64,000 bases of DNA from Mycetocola reblochoni REB411 (GTDB taxonomy: Bacteria > Actinomycetota > Actinomycetes > Actinomycetales > Microbacteriaceae), in contig NZ_FUKR01000058.1 in NCBI RefSeq assembly GCF_900163835.1, forward strand, positions 1 through 64,000. Direction: 5' to 3'. The notes below the pieces were generated by a model, which was not told the origin of the DNA, ran no database searches, and saw nothing but the letters and a program-made list of their open reading frames with translations. Position numbers and translations under genes: made by a program. This document shows positions 19,012 to 28,950 of the stretch, piece after piece (positions within the stretch are counted from its first letter, which is position 1; every line of letters starts with the position of its first letter).

Positions 19012-19017
19012 GGACAC

Positions 19018-19671
19018 GTGGTGACAGTATCGATCGTCGACGATCACGAGTCCGTCCGGCTCGGCCTGCAGGCGAGCCTGGAGACGGCCGGTTTCTCCGT
19101 CGAGCACAGCGTCCCCAGCGTCACCGAGCTCCTGCAGCGCGTGGCCGCAGCAGAGTCGGGTGCGGGCGACGTCGTCGTCCTCGACCTCTCCCTCGGCGAC
19201 GGCAGGAGCGTCACCGAGAACGTCACGGCCGTGCAGTGCACCGGGGCGGCCGTGCTCATCCACAGCATCGCCGACCGCGTCCCCGCCGTGCGTGAGGCGC
19301 TCGCCGCCGGCGCGTCCGGGGTGGTCCCCAAGTCCTCGCCGATCTGCGACGTCGTCAACGCGATCGCGACGGTCGCCCGCGGCGAGGAGCTCAACAACCT
19401 GGAGTGGGCCTCCGTCGTCGGCGCCGACGACGAGTTCGCCCGCGTCCAGCTCGGGCCGAGGGAACGCGAGGTGCTCAACCTCTACGCCTCGGGTCTCCCG
19501 CTCAAGGCCGTCGCCGCTCAGCTGGGGATCGCACCGTCGACCGCGCGGGAGTATCTGGCGCGCGTCCGTGAGAAGTACGTCGAGGTCGGCAGGCCCGCCC
19601 CGACGAAGGTCGACCTGCTCCGCCGGGCGGTCGAGGACGGCATCCTGCCGTCGCTGACCGAGGGGACATGA
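19018..19671 (+). CDS. NarL/LuxR-type response regulator
   Basis: A 217-aa two-component response regulator. The receiver domain has acidic residues DDH near the N-terminus, the phospho-acceptor Asp56 in VVVLDLSLGDG, and a C-terminal Lys in VVPKSS. The LuxR-type helix-turn-helix spans about residues 140-190 (LGPREREVLNLYASGLPLKAVAAQLGI then STAREYLARVREKY). The GTG start at 19018, or the in-frame GTG at 19021, follows the -10 box directly. Its stop overlaps the kinase start (ATGA), so the pair is co-translated. Target genes are unknown; self-regulation is common in this class. Confidence 0.92.
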   Translation: MVTVSIVDDHESVRLGLQASLETAGFSVEHSVPSVTELLQRVAAAESGAGDVVVLDLSLGDGRSVTENVTAVQCTGAAVLIHSIADRVPAVREALAAGASGVVPKSSPICDVVNAIATVARGEELNNLEWASVVGADDEFARVQLGPREREVLNLYASGLPLKAVAAQLGIAPSTAREYLARVREKYVEVGRPAPTKVDLLRRAVEDGILPSLTEGT

Positions 19672-20906
19672 GCCCCGACCGGCTGTTGCGCCCGCCGAGG
19701 GGCGTCGCGCCGCAGCCCGACTTCACGCTCCGACGGGTGCAGCGGCTGCTCCAGGTGTCGGTGGCGCTGTATGCGCTCGTGTTCGGCACGCAGTCGCTGT
19801 TCGTCGCACTGGGCGAGGGGACGGGGCTGCCCCCCGTGATCGGCGAGGTCGTCGTCGCGGTGTGCCACCTGCTCGTCGCCGGCGTCGCCGTGGCCGGGCT
19901 CCTCGGCAGGGGGGCGAGGCAGGTGAACGCCTGCTTCGCGATCGCGTACCTTCTCGTCATCGCGATGTGGCCGGTCCTCGGCAGCGCCTCCGACCCGATG
20001 GGACACCCCTGGACCTGGTTCCTCTGCTCCCTCGCCAGCGCGTGCGCCGTCCAGGCCGCGGGGCTCGTGGTCTCCGCCCTCTACGTGGCCGTCGCCTCGA
20101 TCGGGTACGGCGCGGCCCAGTTCCTCGTGCTGCCCCGGTCCGAGGTGGCCACGACGACCGCGCTGTTGGACACCTCCTACGCGCTCATGATCGGCTACCT
20201 CATCGTCACGCTCTGGCTGATCTTCCGGACCGCGGCCGTCAGCCTCGACACGGCGAGGAACGCCGCCCTGGTGCGCTACGACGAGGTGGTGAGGCAGGAC
20301 GTGGTCGGTGCGGAGCGGATCGCCGTCGACGCCCTCGTGCACGACTCGGTGCTCGCCGCGCTGCAGACCGCCGCCCGCGCCGAGGACGCCCCCGGCGGCC
20401 GGGCGGCACGGACCATGGCGGCGCGGGCCATCGCCGTGCTCGTCTCCTCACCCGACGTCGACCCGGACGAACTGCGCCAGCGCACCAGCGTCGCGTACCT
20501 GCGGAGGGAGCTCGCGTCGCGGGTCGCCGCATCCGGTGCGGGAGCGGTGTTCCGCGACCTGCTGTCGGCGGAGGGGGGCACGCTTCCGCGGGACGTCGCC
20601 GAGGCGCTCGTCCGGGCGGCGACGCAGGCACTGGAGAACAGCGTCGCTCACGCGGGCGGTCCCGGGGTCAACCGGTGCGTCACACTGCGCGGCGGTGCCG
20701 GGAACGTGGTGATCGTCGTCGAGGACGACGGGTCGGGCTTCGTCCCGGCCACGGTCGAGCCGCGCCGGCTCGGCCTGCGCGTCTCCATCATCGAGCGGAT
20801 GGCCGTGTTCGGCGGCGACGTCACCCTGGACACGGCCCCGGGGGAGGGCACCAGGGTGGAGCTGCGCTGGCCCGCACCGCAGGACGGCGGTGCGACGTGG
20901 CGCTGA
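19668..20906 (+). CDS. Membrane sensor histidine kinase (HisKA_3/NarX-like)
   Basis: A 412-aa sensor kinase. Five to six hydrophobic segments span residues 25-190 with no large extracellular domain. A HisKA_3-like region carries the predicted phospho-acceptor His225 (DALVHDSVLAALQ). The C-terminal ATPase has an N-box ATQALENSVAHAG, a G1 box VVEDDGSGF, and RLGLRVSIIERM. The signal may be sensed in or near the membrane. It is coupled to the response regulator by ATGA and overlaps the next gene by 10 nt, implying the three products work together. The kinase assignment is solid, the stimulus unknown. Confidence 0.9.
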   Translation: MSPDRLLRPPRGVAPQPDFTLRRVQRLLQVSVALYALVFGTQSLFVALGEGTGLPPVIGEVVVAVCHLLVAGVAVAGLLGRGARQVNACFAIAYLLVIAMWPVLGSASDPMGHPWTWFLCSLASACAVQAAGLVVSALYVAVASIGYGAAQFLVLPRSEVATTTALLDTSYALMIGYLIVTLWLIFRTAAVSLDTARNAALVRYDEVVRQDVVGAERIAVDALVHDSVLAALQTAARAEDAPGGRAARTMAARAIAVLVSSPDVDPDELRQRTSVAYLRRELASRVAASGAGAVFRDLLSAEGGTLPRDVAEALVRAATQALENSVAHAGGPGVNRCVTLRGGAGNVVIVVEDDGSGFVPATVEPRRLGLRVSIIERMAVFGGDVTLDTAPGEGTRVELRWPAPQDGGATWR

Positions 20907-21934
20907 ACAGGACGCTCCTCATCGCTCTTGCGGTCGTCTTCTCCGCCTACAACCTGGTGAGGGGCGTGATCACGCTGGGGCAGGCCCAGAGCCCGTGGCC
21001 CTCCGTCTGGGCGATGGCGCTGTATGCCACCGCGACGACGATCAGCCTGTGGCTGGGGATGAGGGGGCCGCTGCCGATCTGGGCGGCGGTCGTCAACCTG
21101 AGCACAGCCATCGTCGTCCCTGTGCTCGTGACGTCCCAGCTGGACGGCGGCGTCGACAACGGCTACGCGAGCTGGCACGTCGCCTCGATCGGGGCGCTCA
21201 TGACAATCACGATCGTGCTGCGCCAGGAGGTGTTCGGCTGGGCGGGCATCCTCTTTTTGTCCGTGCAGACGGTGCTCTGGACGGGGCTGAGCACGGCCGT
21301 GGGGGTCGGCATCAGCGGTGCGCTGTTCTGGGGCGCGCTCGCCAGCCTCCTCACCAGGAGCCTGGTCGCCATCGACCGGCGGGCACGCGAGCTGGCCGAC
21401 GCCGAGCGGGAGGCCGCGCGCTGGCAGGCCGTCCAGTGGGCGCACGACGCCGAGCGCACCGCGCGGCTGGAGCGGACGACGCGTGAGGCGATGCCCGTGC
21501 TCCGCGACGTCATCCTCGCCGGAGGCGTCCTGCCCGAGCGGCAGCGGGTCGAGGCGGGGATCATCGAGTCGGCGCTCCGCGACGAGATCCGCGGTCGCGC
21601 TCTGATCACCCCGCTCGTGCGGAGCCGGCTCGAGGAGATCCGGCGGCGCGGGACCCGGGTGGCCGTGCTCGACGAGGGCGGCCTGGACGAGATGGGTCCG
21701 CGCGAGCGCCTGCTCGTCCTCGACCGTCTCGCGGGGGAACTCGACGGCCTGGTGTGTGCCTCGCTCGTGGTCAGGACGGGGGCGACGGGGACGTCGACGG
21801 CGGTCACCGTCGTCGGGCTCGACCAGTCGCCCGACCCGGACGATCCGGAGGACGACGTCGTCGTCTGGGTCGAGATCCTCAGGGACGGCTCCGTCCTGCG
21901 ACACCCGCTCGGTGAGGCGGCGACCGAACGCTGA
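20897..21934 (+). CDS. Kinase-like membrane protein lacking catalytic motifs
   Basis: A 345-aa protein with about five hydrophobic segments in the first 150 residues, then a helical charged region (IDRRARELADAEREAARWQAVQWAHDAERTARLE, given here only as a descriptive span near residues 160-195) and a soluble C-terminal domain. The layout copies the preceding histidine kinase, but I see no phosphorylatable H-box and no N or G ATP-binding box. Its GTG start overlaps the kinase end by 10 nt. It may be a degenerate kinase partner that modulates the neighbouring pair. This is inference from layout and position; I do not recognise a named family. Confidence 0.75.
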   Translation: MALNRTLLIALAVVFSAYNLVRGVITLGQAQSPWPSVWAMALYATATTISLWLGMRGPLPIWAAVVNLSTAIVVPVLVTSQLDGGVDNGYASWHVASIGALMTITIVLRQEVFGWAGILFLSVQTVLWTGLSTAVGVGISGALFWGALASLLTRSLVAIDRRARELADAEREAARWQAVQWAHDAERTARLERTTREAMPVLRDVILAGGVLPERQRVEAGIIESALRDEIRGRALITPLVRSRLEEIRRRGTRVAVLDEGGLDEMGPRERLLVLDRLAGELDGLVCASLVVRTGATGTSTAVTVVGLDQSPDPDDPEDDVVVWVEILRDGSVLRHPLGEAATER

Positions 21935-22372
21935 CCGCGGAGCGTCGCGTGCGCGTGGCGCGGGGCCACTCGCATCGGAGGGGTGGCTCCGGGTCGGGTG
22001 CGTATACGCGGTCCCGCGGGCGGCCGGGTTGCTCTGGGGCGGGTGCGGGTTCCGCGCGCGGAAGCCGGATGCGGCGTCCGGATGCCGGGTTCGCACTCCG
22101 GATGCGGCGTCCGACTGCGGCGTCCGACTGCGCGGTGACAACGGAAGAAGGGCCGTTCGTGACGAACGGCCCTTCCGTACCCCGGATCAGAGAGGCAACC
22201 CGAATGCCGATCCGATCCGTCCCCCAATAACTCACCCGTAACCCTTGTAAGGCGAGCACTTAGGTGGAGCCCCAGATTGGAACTCCGACGATTGCCATCA
22301 TTCCGACCCGGGTACCCCGGCGATAGTCGTCACTTTGGGGGACACCGTCGCGCGCCCCGTCCCGCCGACCGG
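21935..22372. other. 438-bp gene-free interval with degenerate GC repeats
   Basis: No convincing gene is visible between the kinase-like gene and accE (convergent). Near 22050-22140 there are imperfect repeats of GGATGCGGCGTCCG and GCGGCGTCCGACT. A strong hairpin follows at 22147-22175. The stretch 22200-22330 is more AT-rich and has no clear promoter for either flank. It may be decayed sequence. Confidence 0.5.
22147..22175. terminator. Hairpin between convergent operons
   Basis: AAGGGCCGTTCGT and ACGAACGGCCCTT flank a single G, extended by one G-C pair, giving a stem of about 13 bp with a tight TGA loop. It lies about 200 nt past both convergent genes. No T-run is seen. Confidence 0.6.
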
Positions 22373-22597
22373 TCAGCGGCCGAAGTGCTGCCAGCGCCCC
22401 GGCCCCGGCTGCCAGGCGGAACGCATCGACCGCTGGCTCCGCGACCATGCGGTGGGCGCCCGCACGGCGGTCGCCTGCGCGCCGAGCGACTCCGACTCGA
22501 CCGCGAGGGCGCTGAGCACGGCCGTGACCGCGGCGAGCTCCTCGTCGCTCGGCGAGCCGGAGACGAAACGGATCGCGCCGGAATCCTGGACGGTCAC
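22373..22597 (-). CDS. accE: Acyl-CoA carboxylase epsilon subunit
   Basis: A 74-aa protein, the small accessory subunit found with actinobacterial acyl-CoA carboxylases, which stabilises the AccA3-AccD complex. Typical features are a beta-strand opening ([23 protein letters not shown]) and a Trp/Arg-containing tail ([11 protein letters not shown]). The GTG start overlaps the accD stop (GTGA), the usual arrangement for this subunit. Sequence conservation in the family is low, so the call rests on size, the [16 protein letters not shown] pattern and position. Confidence 0.88.
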   Translation of the reverse strand: MTVQDSGAIRFVSGSPSDEELAAVTAVLSALAVESESLGAQATAVRAPTAWSRSQRSMRSAWQPGPGRWQHFGR

Positions 22598-24210
22598 AGC
22601 GGGATGTTCCCGTGCTTCTTCTGCGGCAGGCTCGCGCGCTTGGTCCGCAGCGTGCGCAGGGCTTTCACCACAGACACGCGTGTCGCCGCCGGCTCGATGA
22701 TCCCATCCAGCTCGCCGCGCTCGGCCGCGAGGAACGGGCTGGCCACGTTGTAGGTGTACTCGTTGGCCAGCCGCGTGCGCACCTCGTTGACGTCCTGGCC
22801 CGCGGCCTCGGCGTTCTTGATCTCGCCCCGGTAGAGGATGTTGACGGCACCCTGACCGCCCATGACCGCGATCTCCGCCGTCGGCCAGGCCAGGTTGATG
22901 TCCGCGCCGAGCTGCTTGGAGCCCATCACGATGTAGGCGCCGCCGTAGGCCTTGCGCAGGATCACCGTGACCAGCGGCACGGTGGCCTCGGCGTAGGCGT
23001 AGAGCAGCTTCGCGCCGCGTCGGATGACGCCCGTCCACTCCTGGTCGGTGCCGGGCAAGTAGCCGGGCACGTCGACGAGGGTGAGGATCGGGATCGAGAA
23101 CGCGTCACAGAAGCGCACGAAACGGCTGGCCTTCTCGCCCGCCTCGATGTTGAGCGTCCCGGCCATCTGCGAGGGCTGGTTGGCGATGATGCCGACCGGC
23201 CTGCCCTCGACCCGTCCGAAGCCGATGACGATGTTCGGCGCGAACAGCGGCTGGACCTCGAGGAAGTCGCCGTCGTCGACGACGTGCTCGATGACGGTCT
23301 TGACGTCGTAGGGCTGATTGGCTGAGTCGGGGATGAGCGTGTTGAGCTCGCGGTCCTCGTCGGTGGTCTCGAGGATCGGGTCCGCGTCGTACGCCGGGGC
23401 GTCCGACATGTTGTTGTCGGGGAGGAAGCCGATGAGGGCCCTGGCGTAGCCGAGCGCGTCGTGCTCGTCCTCCGCCAGGTAGTGGGCGACGCCGGAGCGG
23501 GTGTTGTGCGTCAGCGCGCCGCCGAGCTCCTCCATGCCGACGTCCTCGCCGGTGACGGTCTTGATCACGTCGGGGCCGGTGACGAACATCTGGCTGGTCT
23601 TGTCGACCATGATCACGAAGTCGGTCAGGGCGGGGGAGTACACGGCGCCACCGGCGGCCGGTCCCATGATGATCGAGATCTGGGGGATGACGCCGGACGC
23701 GGCGGTGTTGCGGCGGAAGATCTCGCCGTACTTGCCGAGTGCGACCACGCCCTCCTGGATGCGCGCCCCTCCGGAGTCGAGGATGCCGATGATCGGCACG
23801 CCGATGCGCAGCGCCAGGTCCATCACCTTGATGATCTTCTCGCCGGCCACCTCGCCGAGGGAGCCGCCGAAGACGGTGAAGTCCTGCGCGTAGACCGCGA
23901 CCTGGCGTCCGTTGATGGTGCCCGTCCCCGAGACGACGGCGTCGCCGTAGGGGCGCTTGGCGTCCATGCCGAAGGCGTGGGTGCGGTGCCGCACGAACTC
24001 GTCGAGCTCGACGAAGCTCCCCGGGTCGAGCAGCTCCTCGATGCGCTCGCGGGCGGTCAGCTTGCCCTTGGCGTGCTGCTTCGCGATCGCGGCCTCACCC
24101 GAGGCGACCACGGCCTCGTGGTATCGGTTCTGCAGGTCCCGGATCTTTCCGGCTGTGCTGCTGAGATCGGGGCCGTCGGCGCTGTTCAGGTCTTCGCTCA
24201 CCCGACTCAC
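22594..24210 (-). CDS. accD: Acyl-CoA carboxylase beta (carboxyltransferase) subunit
   Basis: A 538-aa carboxyltransferase that moves CO2 from carboxybiotin to acetyl- or propionyl-CoA. Both crotonase-like halves are present. The first carries [12 protein letters not shown] and [11 protein letters not shown]. The second has [10 protein letters not shown]-like [29 protein letters not shown] and [13 protein letters not shown]. It resembles the PccB/AccD5 group. The ATG at 24210 is taken; an in-frame GTG nine bases on is possible. accD-accE form one unit, divergent from birA, whose product biotinylates the partner AccA3. Confidence 0.95.
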   Translation of the reverse strand: MSRVSEDLNSADGPDLSSTAGKIRDLQNRYHEAVVASGEAAIAKQHAKGKLTARERIEELLDPGSFVELDEFVRHRTHAFGMDAKRPYGDAVVSGTGTINGRQVAVYAQDFTVFGGSLGEVAGEKIIKVMDLALRIGVPIIGILDSGGARIQEGVVALGKYGEIFRRNTAASGVIPQISIIMGPAAGGAVYSPALTDFVIMVDKTSQMFVTGPDVIKTVTGEDVGMEELGGALTHNTRSGVAHYLAEDEHDALGYARALIGFLPDNNMSDAPAYDADPILETTDEDRELNTLIPDSANQPYDVKTVIEHVVDDGDFLEVQPLFAPNIVIGFGRVEGRPVGIIANQPSQMAGTLNIEAGEKASRFVRFCDAFSIPILTLVDVPGYLPGTDQEWTGVIRRGAKLLYAYAEATVPLVTVILRKAYGGAYIVMGSKQLGADINLAWPTAEIAVMGGQGAVNILYRGEIKNAEAAGQDVNEVRTRLANEYTYNVASPFLAAERGELDGIIEPAATRVSVVKALRTLRTKRASLPQKKHGNIPL

Positions 24211-24335
24211 TCTAGCGGGGCGCCCACCCCGCTCCTGTGGAGAATCGCGACAAGCCGATCCGCGTCGCGTTGTCGGGGTGCTCCTGCCGCTCGGCTCGGC
24301 CGCCGCCCGGACGGAGCGGCGTGACGGGCCGCCGC

Positions 24336-24341
24336 TACGCT
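24336..24341 (+). promoter_or_regulatory. Leaderless-type -10 box for birA
   Basis: TACGCT ends exactly 6 nt before the birA GTG at 24348 and decides between that start and the longer open frame. Confidence 0.55.
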
Positions 24342-24347
24342 GACCGG

Positions 24348-25139
24348 GTGAGCATCCGCAGCGACTACCCCCTGACGACCGCGATCGCGAGCCGGCTGTT
24401 CGCGCCGGGCGTCGTGGACTCCACCTCGGACGAGCTGGCGCGTCGGCTGGTCGACGACCCGGCGCTCCCCGACGGCACGACCGTGGTCAGCGCGGCGCAG
24501 CGCGGTGGACGCGGGCGTCTGGGTCGCTCGTGGTCGGCACCCGACGGCACGATGCTCGCCCTGTCCACCCTCGTCGACGTCGGATCTATCCCGGCGTCGC
24601 TGCTCGGCTGGCTGCCGCTGCTCAGCGGCGTCGCGGTCGCCGACGCCCTCGAGGACGTCGCTCCGGGGATCGGCGCGCGCCTCAAGTGGCCCAACGACGT
24701 CCTCGTGTCCGGCGGCAAGATCGCCGGGATCCTTTGTGAGCTCCGCGAGGGGTCGCCGCTCAGGGCGATCGTCGGGATCGGGATCAACACCGGCATGACC
24801 GAGGATCAGCGTCCGGTGTCGACGGCGGGATCGCTGGCGATGGAGGGGGTCGACGGCGTTCCCGATGACCGCCTGGCCAGCGCGGTGCTCGCGCGGCTGG
24901 GCGCGCTCGTCGGCGACTGGCGCGACGCCGGGGGGGACCCGGTCGGCTCGGGGATCGCCGCGCGCGTGGACTCCCTCTGCCAGACCCTCGGGCTGCGCGT
25001 GCGCGCGGAGCTGCCGTCGGCTGAGCTGATGGGCACGGCGCTGCGCATCGACGGCGAGGGGCGGCTCGTCATCGGGGTCGACGGCGCGGCCGAACAGGCG
25101 GTGTCGGCGGCGGACATCACCCATCTGCGCGCGCTCTGA
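24348..25139 (+). CDS. birA: Biotin--[acetyl-CoA-carboxylase] ligase
   Basis: A 263-aa class I biotin protein ligase without a DNA-binding domain. It activates biotin as biotinyl-AMP and attaches it to the BCCP domain of AccA3. Visible motifs are [11 protein letters not shown], the biotin/ATP loop [28 protein letters not shown] and VGIGINTG, followed by a small C-terminal SH3-like domain. The GTG start at 24348 is supported by the -10 box 6 nt upstream; the upstream open frame lacks similarity. It is divergent from accD-accE, keeping the carboxylase and its modifying enzyme together. Confidence 0.94.
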   Translation: MSIRSDYPLTTAIASRLFAPGVVDSTSDELARRLVDDPALPDGTTVVSAAQRGGRGRLGRSWSAPDGTMLALSTLVDVGSIPASLLGWLPLLSGVAVADALEDVAPGIGARLKWPNDVLVSGGKIAGILCELREGSPLRAIVGIGINTGMTEDQRPVSTAGSLAMEGVDGVPDDRLASAVLARLGALVGDWRDAGGDPVGSGIAARVDSLCQTLGLRVRAELPSAELMGTALRIDGEGRLVIGVDGAAEQAVSAADITHLRAL

Positions 25140-25184
25140 GCGCGCCGTGCTCCCTCCGCGGGAGCCGGTGATAGTAATAGGGGT

Positions 25185-25727
25185 ATGAGTGGAACGGACT
25201 GGTCGCAGGCCCGCGAGGTCGACGATGAGCGTCCGCTCGTCCCCACCGAGTGGGAGGTCGCCCGGGTCCGCGCGAGCGCCAGGGGCCTGCTGCTGCCCGC
25301 TGTGCTGTTCGTCGCGCTCTGCGGCCTCGTTCCGTTCGCCCTCGGGTTCGTCGACCGCCCCTGGCAGGCCTGGGTGCTGCTCGGCTCGGCCGTGGTCGTC
25401 GCCGTCTTCGGCTGTGTCATGCCGTACCTCATGTGGCTCAGCCGCTCGTACACGATCACGTCCCGCCGCGTCATCGTCAAGCACGGTGTCTTCGTCAGGA
25501 CCCGGCGCGAGATGTTCCACTCCCGCGGGTACACCGTCACCCTCAGGCGCGGCCCCATCCAGTCGATGACGAGGTCGGGGACGGTGACCCTGTCCAACGG
25601 GATCGACGCGCCGCTCGCGCTCGACGACGTCGCCGGCGCCGGACGGGTCGCCGACGCGCTGACGGAGCTCGTCGAGCGCTCCCAGTCGGCCAGGCCGCGC
25701 ACCGACGCGACCCGCGTCCTGGGCTGA
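25185..25727 (+). CDS. PH-domain (DUF304/bPH2) membrane protein
   Basis: A 180-aa protein with two transmembrane helices (residues 35-55 and 63-85) followed by a bacterial PH-type domain: YTITSRRVIVKHGVFVRTRREMFHSR, then TLRRGPIQSMTRSGTVTLSNG and a C-terminal helix. The function is unknown. In Micrococcales this gene commonly sits between birA and purK, as here. The ATG is immediately downstream of TAGTAA (25172-25177, 7 nt away), suggesting leaderless expression; no Shine-Dalgarno is visible. Confidence 0.88.
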   Translation: MSGTDWSQAREVDDERPLVPTEWEVARVRASARGLLLPAVLFVALCGLVPFALGFVDRPWQAWVLLGSAVVVAVFGCVMPYLMWLSRSYTITSRRVIVKHGVFVRTRREMFHSRGYTVTLRRGPIQSMTRSGTVTLSNGIDAPLALDDVAGAGRVADALTELVERSQSARPRTDATRVLG

Positions 25728-25810
25728 CGGAGCCCGCCTTTTCGGCTGACGGCGTCCGGTGCGCCAAGATGGTCCCACGGACGTTCGGAGCAGGGCCGGG
25801 AGGAGCACGG

Positions 25811-26944
25811 ATGAAGCGGGTCGGGGTAATCGGCGGAGGACAGCTGGCACGGATGATGATCGCGCCCGCGGTGGAGCTGGGGCTGCCGATCGGCGTCCTG
25901 GCCGAGGCGGAGGGGGCACCGGCCGCGCTCGCGACCACGCTCGTCGGCGACTACAGGGACCTCGAGACCGTCCGGGCCTTCGCGGCGACGGTCGACGTCG
26001 TCACCTTCGACCACGAGCACGTCCCGCAGGCGGTGCTGCGCGCGCTCGTCGCGGACGGCGTGGTCGTGCGTCCGGGACCCGACGCCCTGCAGTACGCGCA
26101 GGACAAACTGCTCATGCGCGAGCGGCTCGGCGAGCTCGGGCTGCCCGTGCCCGCGTGGGGCCGGGTGGCCTCACCGGAGGAGCTCGCCGCGTTCATCTCC
26201 CGCCACGGACCCCGGGTCGTCGTGAAGACGCCGAGGGGCGGCTACGACGGCAAGGGTGTGCGGGTCATCGAGCACGCAGCCGAGGCCGACGACTGGTTCG
26301 CCTCGCTGGCGGAGGACGGCAACGGCGGCAGTCTGCTCGTCGAGGAGTTCGTCGAGTTCTCTCGCGAGCTCGCTCAGCTGGTGGCGCGACGGCCCGGCGG
26401 GGAGATCGCCCTGTGGCCCGTCGTCGAGACGGTCCAGAAGGACGGCGTGTGCGCCGAGGTCGTGGCCCCCGCGCCCGCCTCGGACGGCCCCGTGTCCGAG
26501 ACCGCGGCGGCCATCGCCGTGGCCGTCGCCGAGGGGCTGGACGTCACCGGCGTCCTCGCGGTCGAGCTGTTCGAGACGGTCGACGGGAGGGTGCTCGTCA
26601 ACGAGCTCGCGATGCGGCCGCACAACTCGGGTCACTGGAGTCAGGACGGTGCGGTCACCGGCCAGTTCGAGCAGCACCTCAGGGCCGTCGTCGATCTGCC
26701 GCTCGGCGACCCGAGCCCGCTCGCCCCCGCCGCGGTCATGATCAACGTGCTCGGCGGCCCGGAGGGGCAGAGCATGCCCGACCGCTACGACCGGGCCGCG
26801 GCGCTGAACCCCTCGGCCAAGCTGCACTCCTACGACAAGCTCTCCCGTCCGGGGCGCAAGGTCGGCCACGTCACCCTCATCGGCGACGACGCGGAGCGCG
26901 TGCTCGCCGACGCGAGGGCGGTGGCAGCGGTCTTCGCGGACTGA
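25811..26944 (+). CDS. purK: N5-carboxyaminoimidazole ribonucleotide synthase
   Basis: A 377-aa ATP-grasp enzyme that carboxylates AIR with ATP and bicarbonate to N5-CAIR in de novo purine synthesis. It opens with VGVIGGGQLARMM. ATP-grasp motifs VVKTPRGGYDGKGVRV and VNELAMRPHNSGHWS are intact, with FDHEHVP in the first domain. The ATG is preceded by GGGAGGAGC at good spacing, which fixes the start; the open frame upstream belongs to no gene. purE follows, making the usual purK-purE order. Confidence 0.95.
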   Translation: MKRVGVIGGGQLARMMIAPAVELGLPIGVLAEAEGAPAALATTLVGDYRDLETVRAFAATVDVVTFDHEHVPQAVLRALVADGVVVRPGPDALQYAQDKLLMRERLGELGLPVPAWGRVASPEELAAFISRHGPRVVVKTPRGGYDGKGVRVIEHAAEADDWFASLAEDGNGGSLLVEEFVEFSRELAQLVARRPGGEIALWPVVETVQKDGVCAEVVAPAPASDGPVSETAAAIAVAVAEGLDVTGVLAVELFETVDGRVLVNELAMRPHNSGHWSQDGAVTGQFEQHLRAVVDLPLGDPSPLAPAAVMINVLGGPEGQSMPDRYDRAAALNPSAKLHSYDKLSRPGRKVGHVTLIGDDAERVLADARAVAAVFAD

Positions 26945-27004
26945 TCCGGGACGCACGTGTGCCGCGCAGCTGATCTCCACGATCGGCGCTCTACGATGGT
27001 GCCC

Positions 27005-27529
27005 ATGTCTTCACCCTCCACGCCTGCCGAGCCGTCGGCCTCCCCGCTCATCGGCGTCATCATGGGCAGCGACTCGGACTGGCGCGTCATGCAGGACGCG
27101 GTCGCCGTGCTCGACGACTTCGGCATCCCCTGCGAGGTCGACGTGGTGTCGGCGCACCGCACCCCCGAGCGCATGGTCGAGTACGGGCGGACGGCGCGCG
27201 AGCGCGGCCTCAGGGCGATCATCGCCGGCGCGGGGGGCGCGGCGCACCTGCCGGGGATGGTGGCCGCCGTCACGACGATCCCCGTCATCGGCGTCCCCGT
27301 CCCGCTGAGCCACCTCGACGGGATGGACTCGCTGCTGTCGATCGTGCAGATGCCGGCGGGGATCCCCGTCGCGACGGTGTCGATCGGCGGCGCGAAGAAC
27401 GCCGGGCTGCTGGCCGCCGCGGTGCTGGGCAGCTCCGATGCGGAGCTGGGCGCCCGGCTGGACGCGTACCGCCGTGACCTGAACGATCAGGTCGAGGTCA
27501 AGCGCCAGGCGCTGCGCCAGAAGCGATGA
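27005..27529 (+). CDS. purE: N5-carboxyaminoimidazole ribonucleotide mutase
   Basis: A 174-aa class I PurE that converts N5-CAIR to CAIR. Signature segments are present: [64 protein letters not shown] and [13 protein letters not shown]. The ATG at 27005 is preferred, with TACGAT 7 nt upstream as a leaderless-type -10. An in-frame ATG at 26996 would add three residues. The stop overlaps the LCP protein start (ATGA), so purine synthesis and a wall ligase are translationally coupled. Confidence 0.95.
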   Translation: MSSPSTPAEPSASPLIGVIMGSDSDWRVMQDAVAVLDDFGIPCEVDVVSAHRTPERMVEYGRTARERGLRAIIAGAGGAAHLPGMVAAVTTIPVIGVPVPLSHLDGMDSLLSIVQMPAGIPVATVSIGGAKNAGLLAAAVLGSSDAELGARLDAYRRDLNDQVEVKRQALRQKR

Positions 27530-28878
27530 GCGCGACCGTGTCCTCGACGCAGCCCATCCGCGACCCCGACGTCGATTCGCAGCGCCTGATGGGGCGGCGG
27601 GGCTGGTGGCTTGTCGTCCTCAACGTGCTCATCCCCGGCTCGGCCCAGGTGCTGGCGGGGAACAAGCGGCTCGGTCGGATCGGCCTGAGCGCGACGCTGA
27701 CCCTCTGGGCTCTCGTCGTGGTCACCGTCATCCTCGTCCTCACGGCACGCAGCTGGCTGCTCTCCGTCGCGCTCACCCCGTGGTTCCTCATCGTGGTGCA
27801 GGTGCTGTTGGCGCTGTACGCCGTGCTCTTCGTGGTGCTCACGCTCGACACGCTCCGGCTGGTGCGGCTCGTGCGGCTGTCGGGCACCTCGCGCGGTCTG
27901 GTCGCCGTGCTCACGGTCGTCGGGCTCGTGCTCAGCGTCGGCGGTGCGTCGTGGGGCTCGTACCTGGCCGGTGTGGCCGGCGGGGGCATCGGCTCGATCT
28001 TCTCGGCGACGCAGTCGCTGCCCGCCGTGGACGGGCGCTACAACGTGCTGCTGCTCGGAGGGGACGCGGGCGACGACAGGGAGGGGCTGCGGCCGGACAG
28101 CATCTCGGTCGTCAGCATCGACGCGGACAGCGGTGAGGCCGTCATGATCGGCCTCCCGCGCGACATGCTCGGCGCGCGCTTCGCCGAGGGCTCGCCGATG
28201 GCGGCGAGGTACCCGGACGGCTACTGGAACTGCGACGTCGACGTCTGCAAGCTCAACTCGATCTACACCGAGGCCGAGGTCTGGCACGCCGACTACTATC
28301 CGGACGCCGTGGCGAACTCCTCCAGCCCCGGCATCGAGGCGACGAAGGATGCCGCCGAGGGCATCACCGGTCTGACGATCCAGTACTACGTGCTTGTCGA
28401 CATGGCAGGGTTCTCGAGCCTCATCGACGCGCTCGGCGGGGTCGACATCGAGGTGACCGAGCGGCTGCCGATCGGCGGCGACGAGAACTTCAACAACGTC
28501 GACGAGTGGATCGAGCCGGGCATGCACCACTTCAACGGCTACTACGCGCAGTGGTACGCGCGCAGCCGGCACGGGACGAGCGACTACGACCGGATGGCGC
28601 GGCAGAAGGAGCTCATCGCCGCGGTGGTCAGCCAGTTCGAGCCGGTCAACGTGCTGACCAAGTTCGAGGACGTCATGTCCGCCGGTTCGGACCTCATCAA
28701 GACCGACGTCCCGGCCAACCAGCTCGGCTTCTTCGCCGAGCTGGCGAACAAGACGAGGACGCACGAGCTGCGCACCTACGACCTCACGCCGGAGAACGGC
28801 GTCGACCAGGACAACCCCGACATCGACGCGATCCACACGGCGGTCGAGGCGGAGCTGGAGGCGACCCCGACGCCCTGA
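27526..28878 (+). CDS. LytR-CpsA-Psr (LCP) family cell-wall polymer ligase
   Basis: A 450-aa membrane protein. Four hydrophobic segments lie in residues 30-160, unusually many for LCP proteins, which often have one. The extracellular LCP domain starts near [13 protein letters not shown] and includes [11 protein letters not shown] and the catalytic-site region [10 protein letters not shown]. It continues with [10 protein letters not shown] and the [18 protein letters not shown] motif with its conserved Arg residues. LCP enzymes transfer polyprenyl-linked wall polymers onto peptidoglycan, so it is a candidate for attaching the polymer made by the genes downstream. The C-terminus ends in a short acidic tail. 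Confidence 0.92.
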   Translation: MSATVSSTQPIRDPDVDSQRLMGRRGWWLVVLNVLIPGSAQVLAGNKRLGRIGLSATLTLWALVVVTVILVLTARSWLLSVALTPWFLIVVQVLLALYAVLFVVLTLDTLRLVRLVRLSGTSRGLVAVLTVVGLVLSVGGASWGSYLAGVAGGGIGSIFSATQSLPAVDGRYNVLLLGGDAGDDREGLRPDSISVVSIDADSGEAVMIGLPRDMLGARFAEGSPMAARYPDGYWNCDVDVCKLNSIYTEAEVWHADYYPDAVANSSSPGIEATKDAAEGITGLTIQYYVLVDMAGFSSLIDALGGVDIEVTERLPIGGDENFNNVDEWIEPGMHHFNGYYAQWYARSRHGTSDYDRMARQKELIAAVVSQFEPVNVLTKFEDVMSAGSDLIKTDVPANQLGFFAELANKTRTHELRTYDLTPENGVDQDNPDIDAIHTAVEAELEATPTP

Positions 28879-28944
28879 TCCACTGACGCGTTATCTTTTC
28901 GTGACAAATTCCGGGGAAAGGTCGAAAGCGCGTCCGCACTGTCG

Positions 28945-28950
28945 TATCCT
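28945..28950 (+). promoter_or_regulatory. Possible -10 box for the M23 gene
   Basis: TATCCT in the 199-nt gap before the M23-type gene. Initiation near 28957 would give a leader of about 120 nt. No known riboswitch could be recognised in that leader. Confidence 0.35.

Noticed and set aside
22260-22448. Possible small minus-strand gene in the accE-distal gap
   Set aside because: 62 codons partly overlapping accE, no ribosome-binding site, and no family-like sequence.
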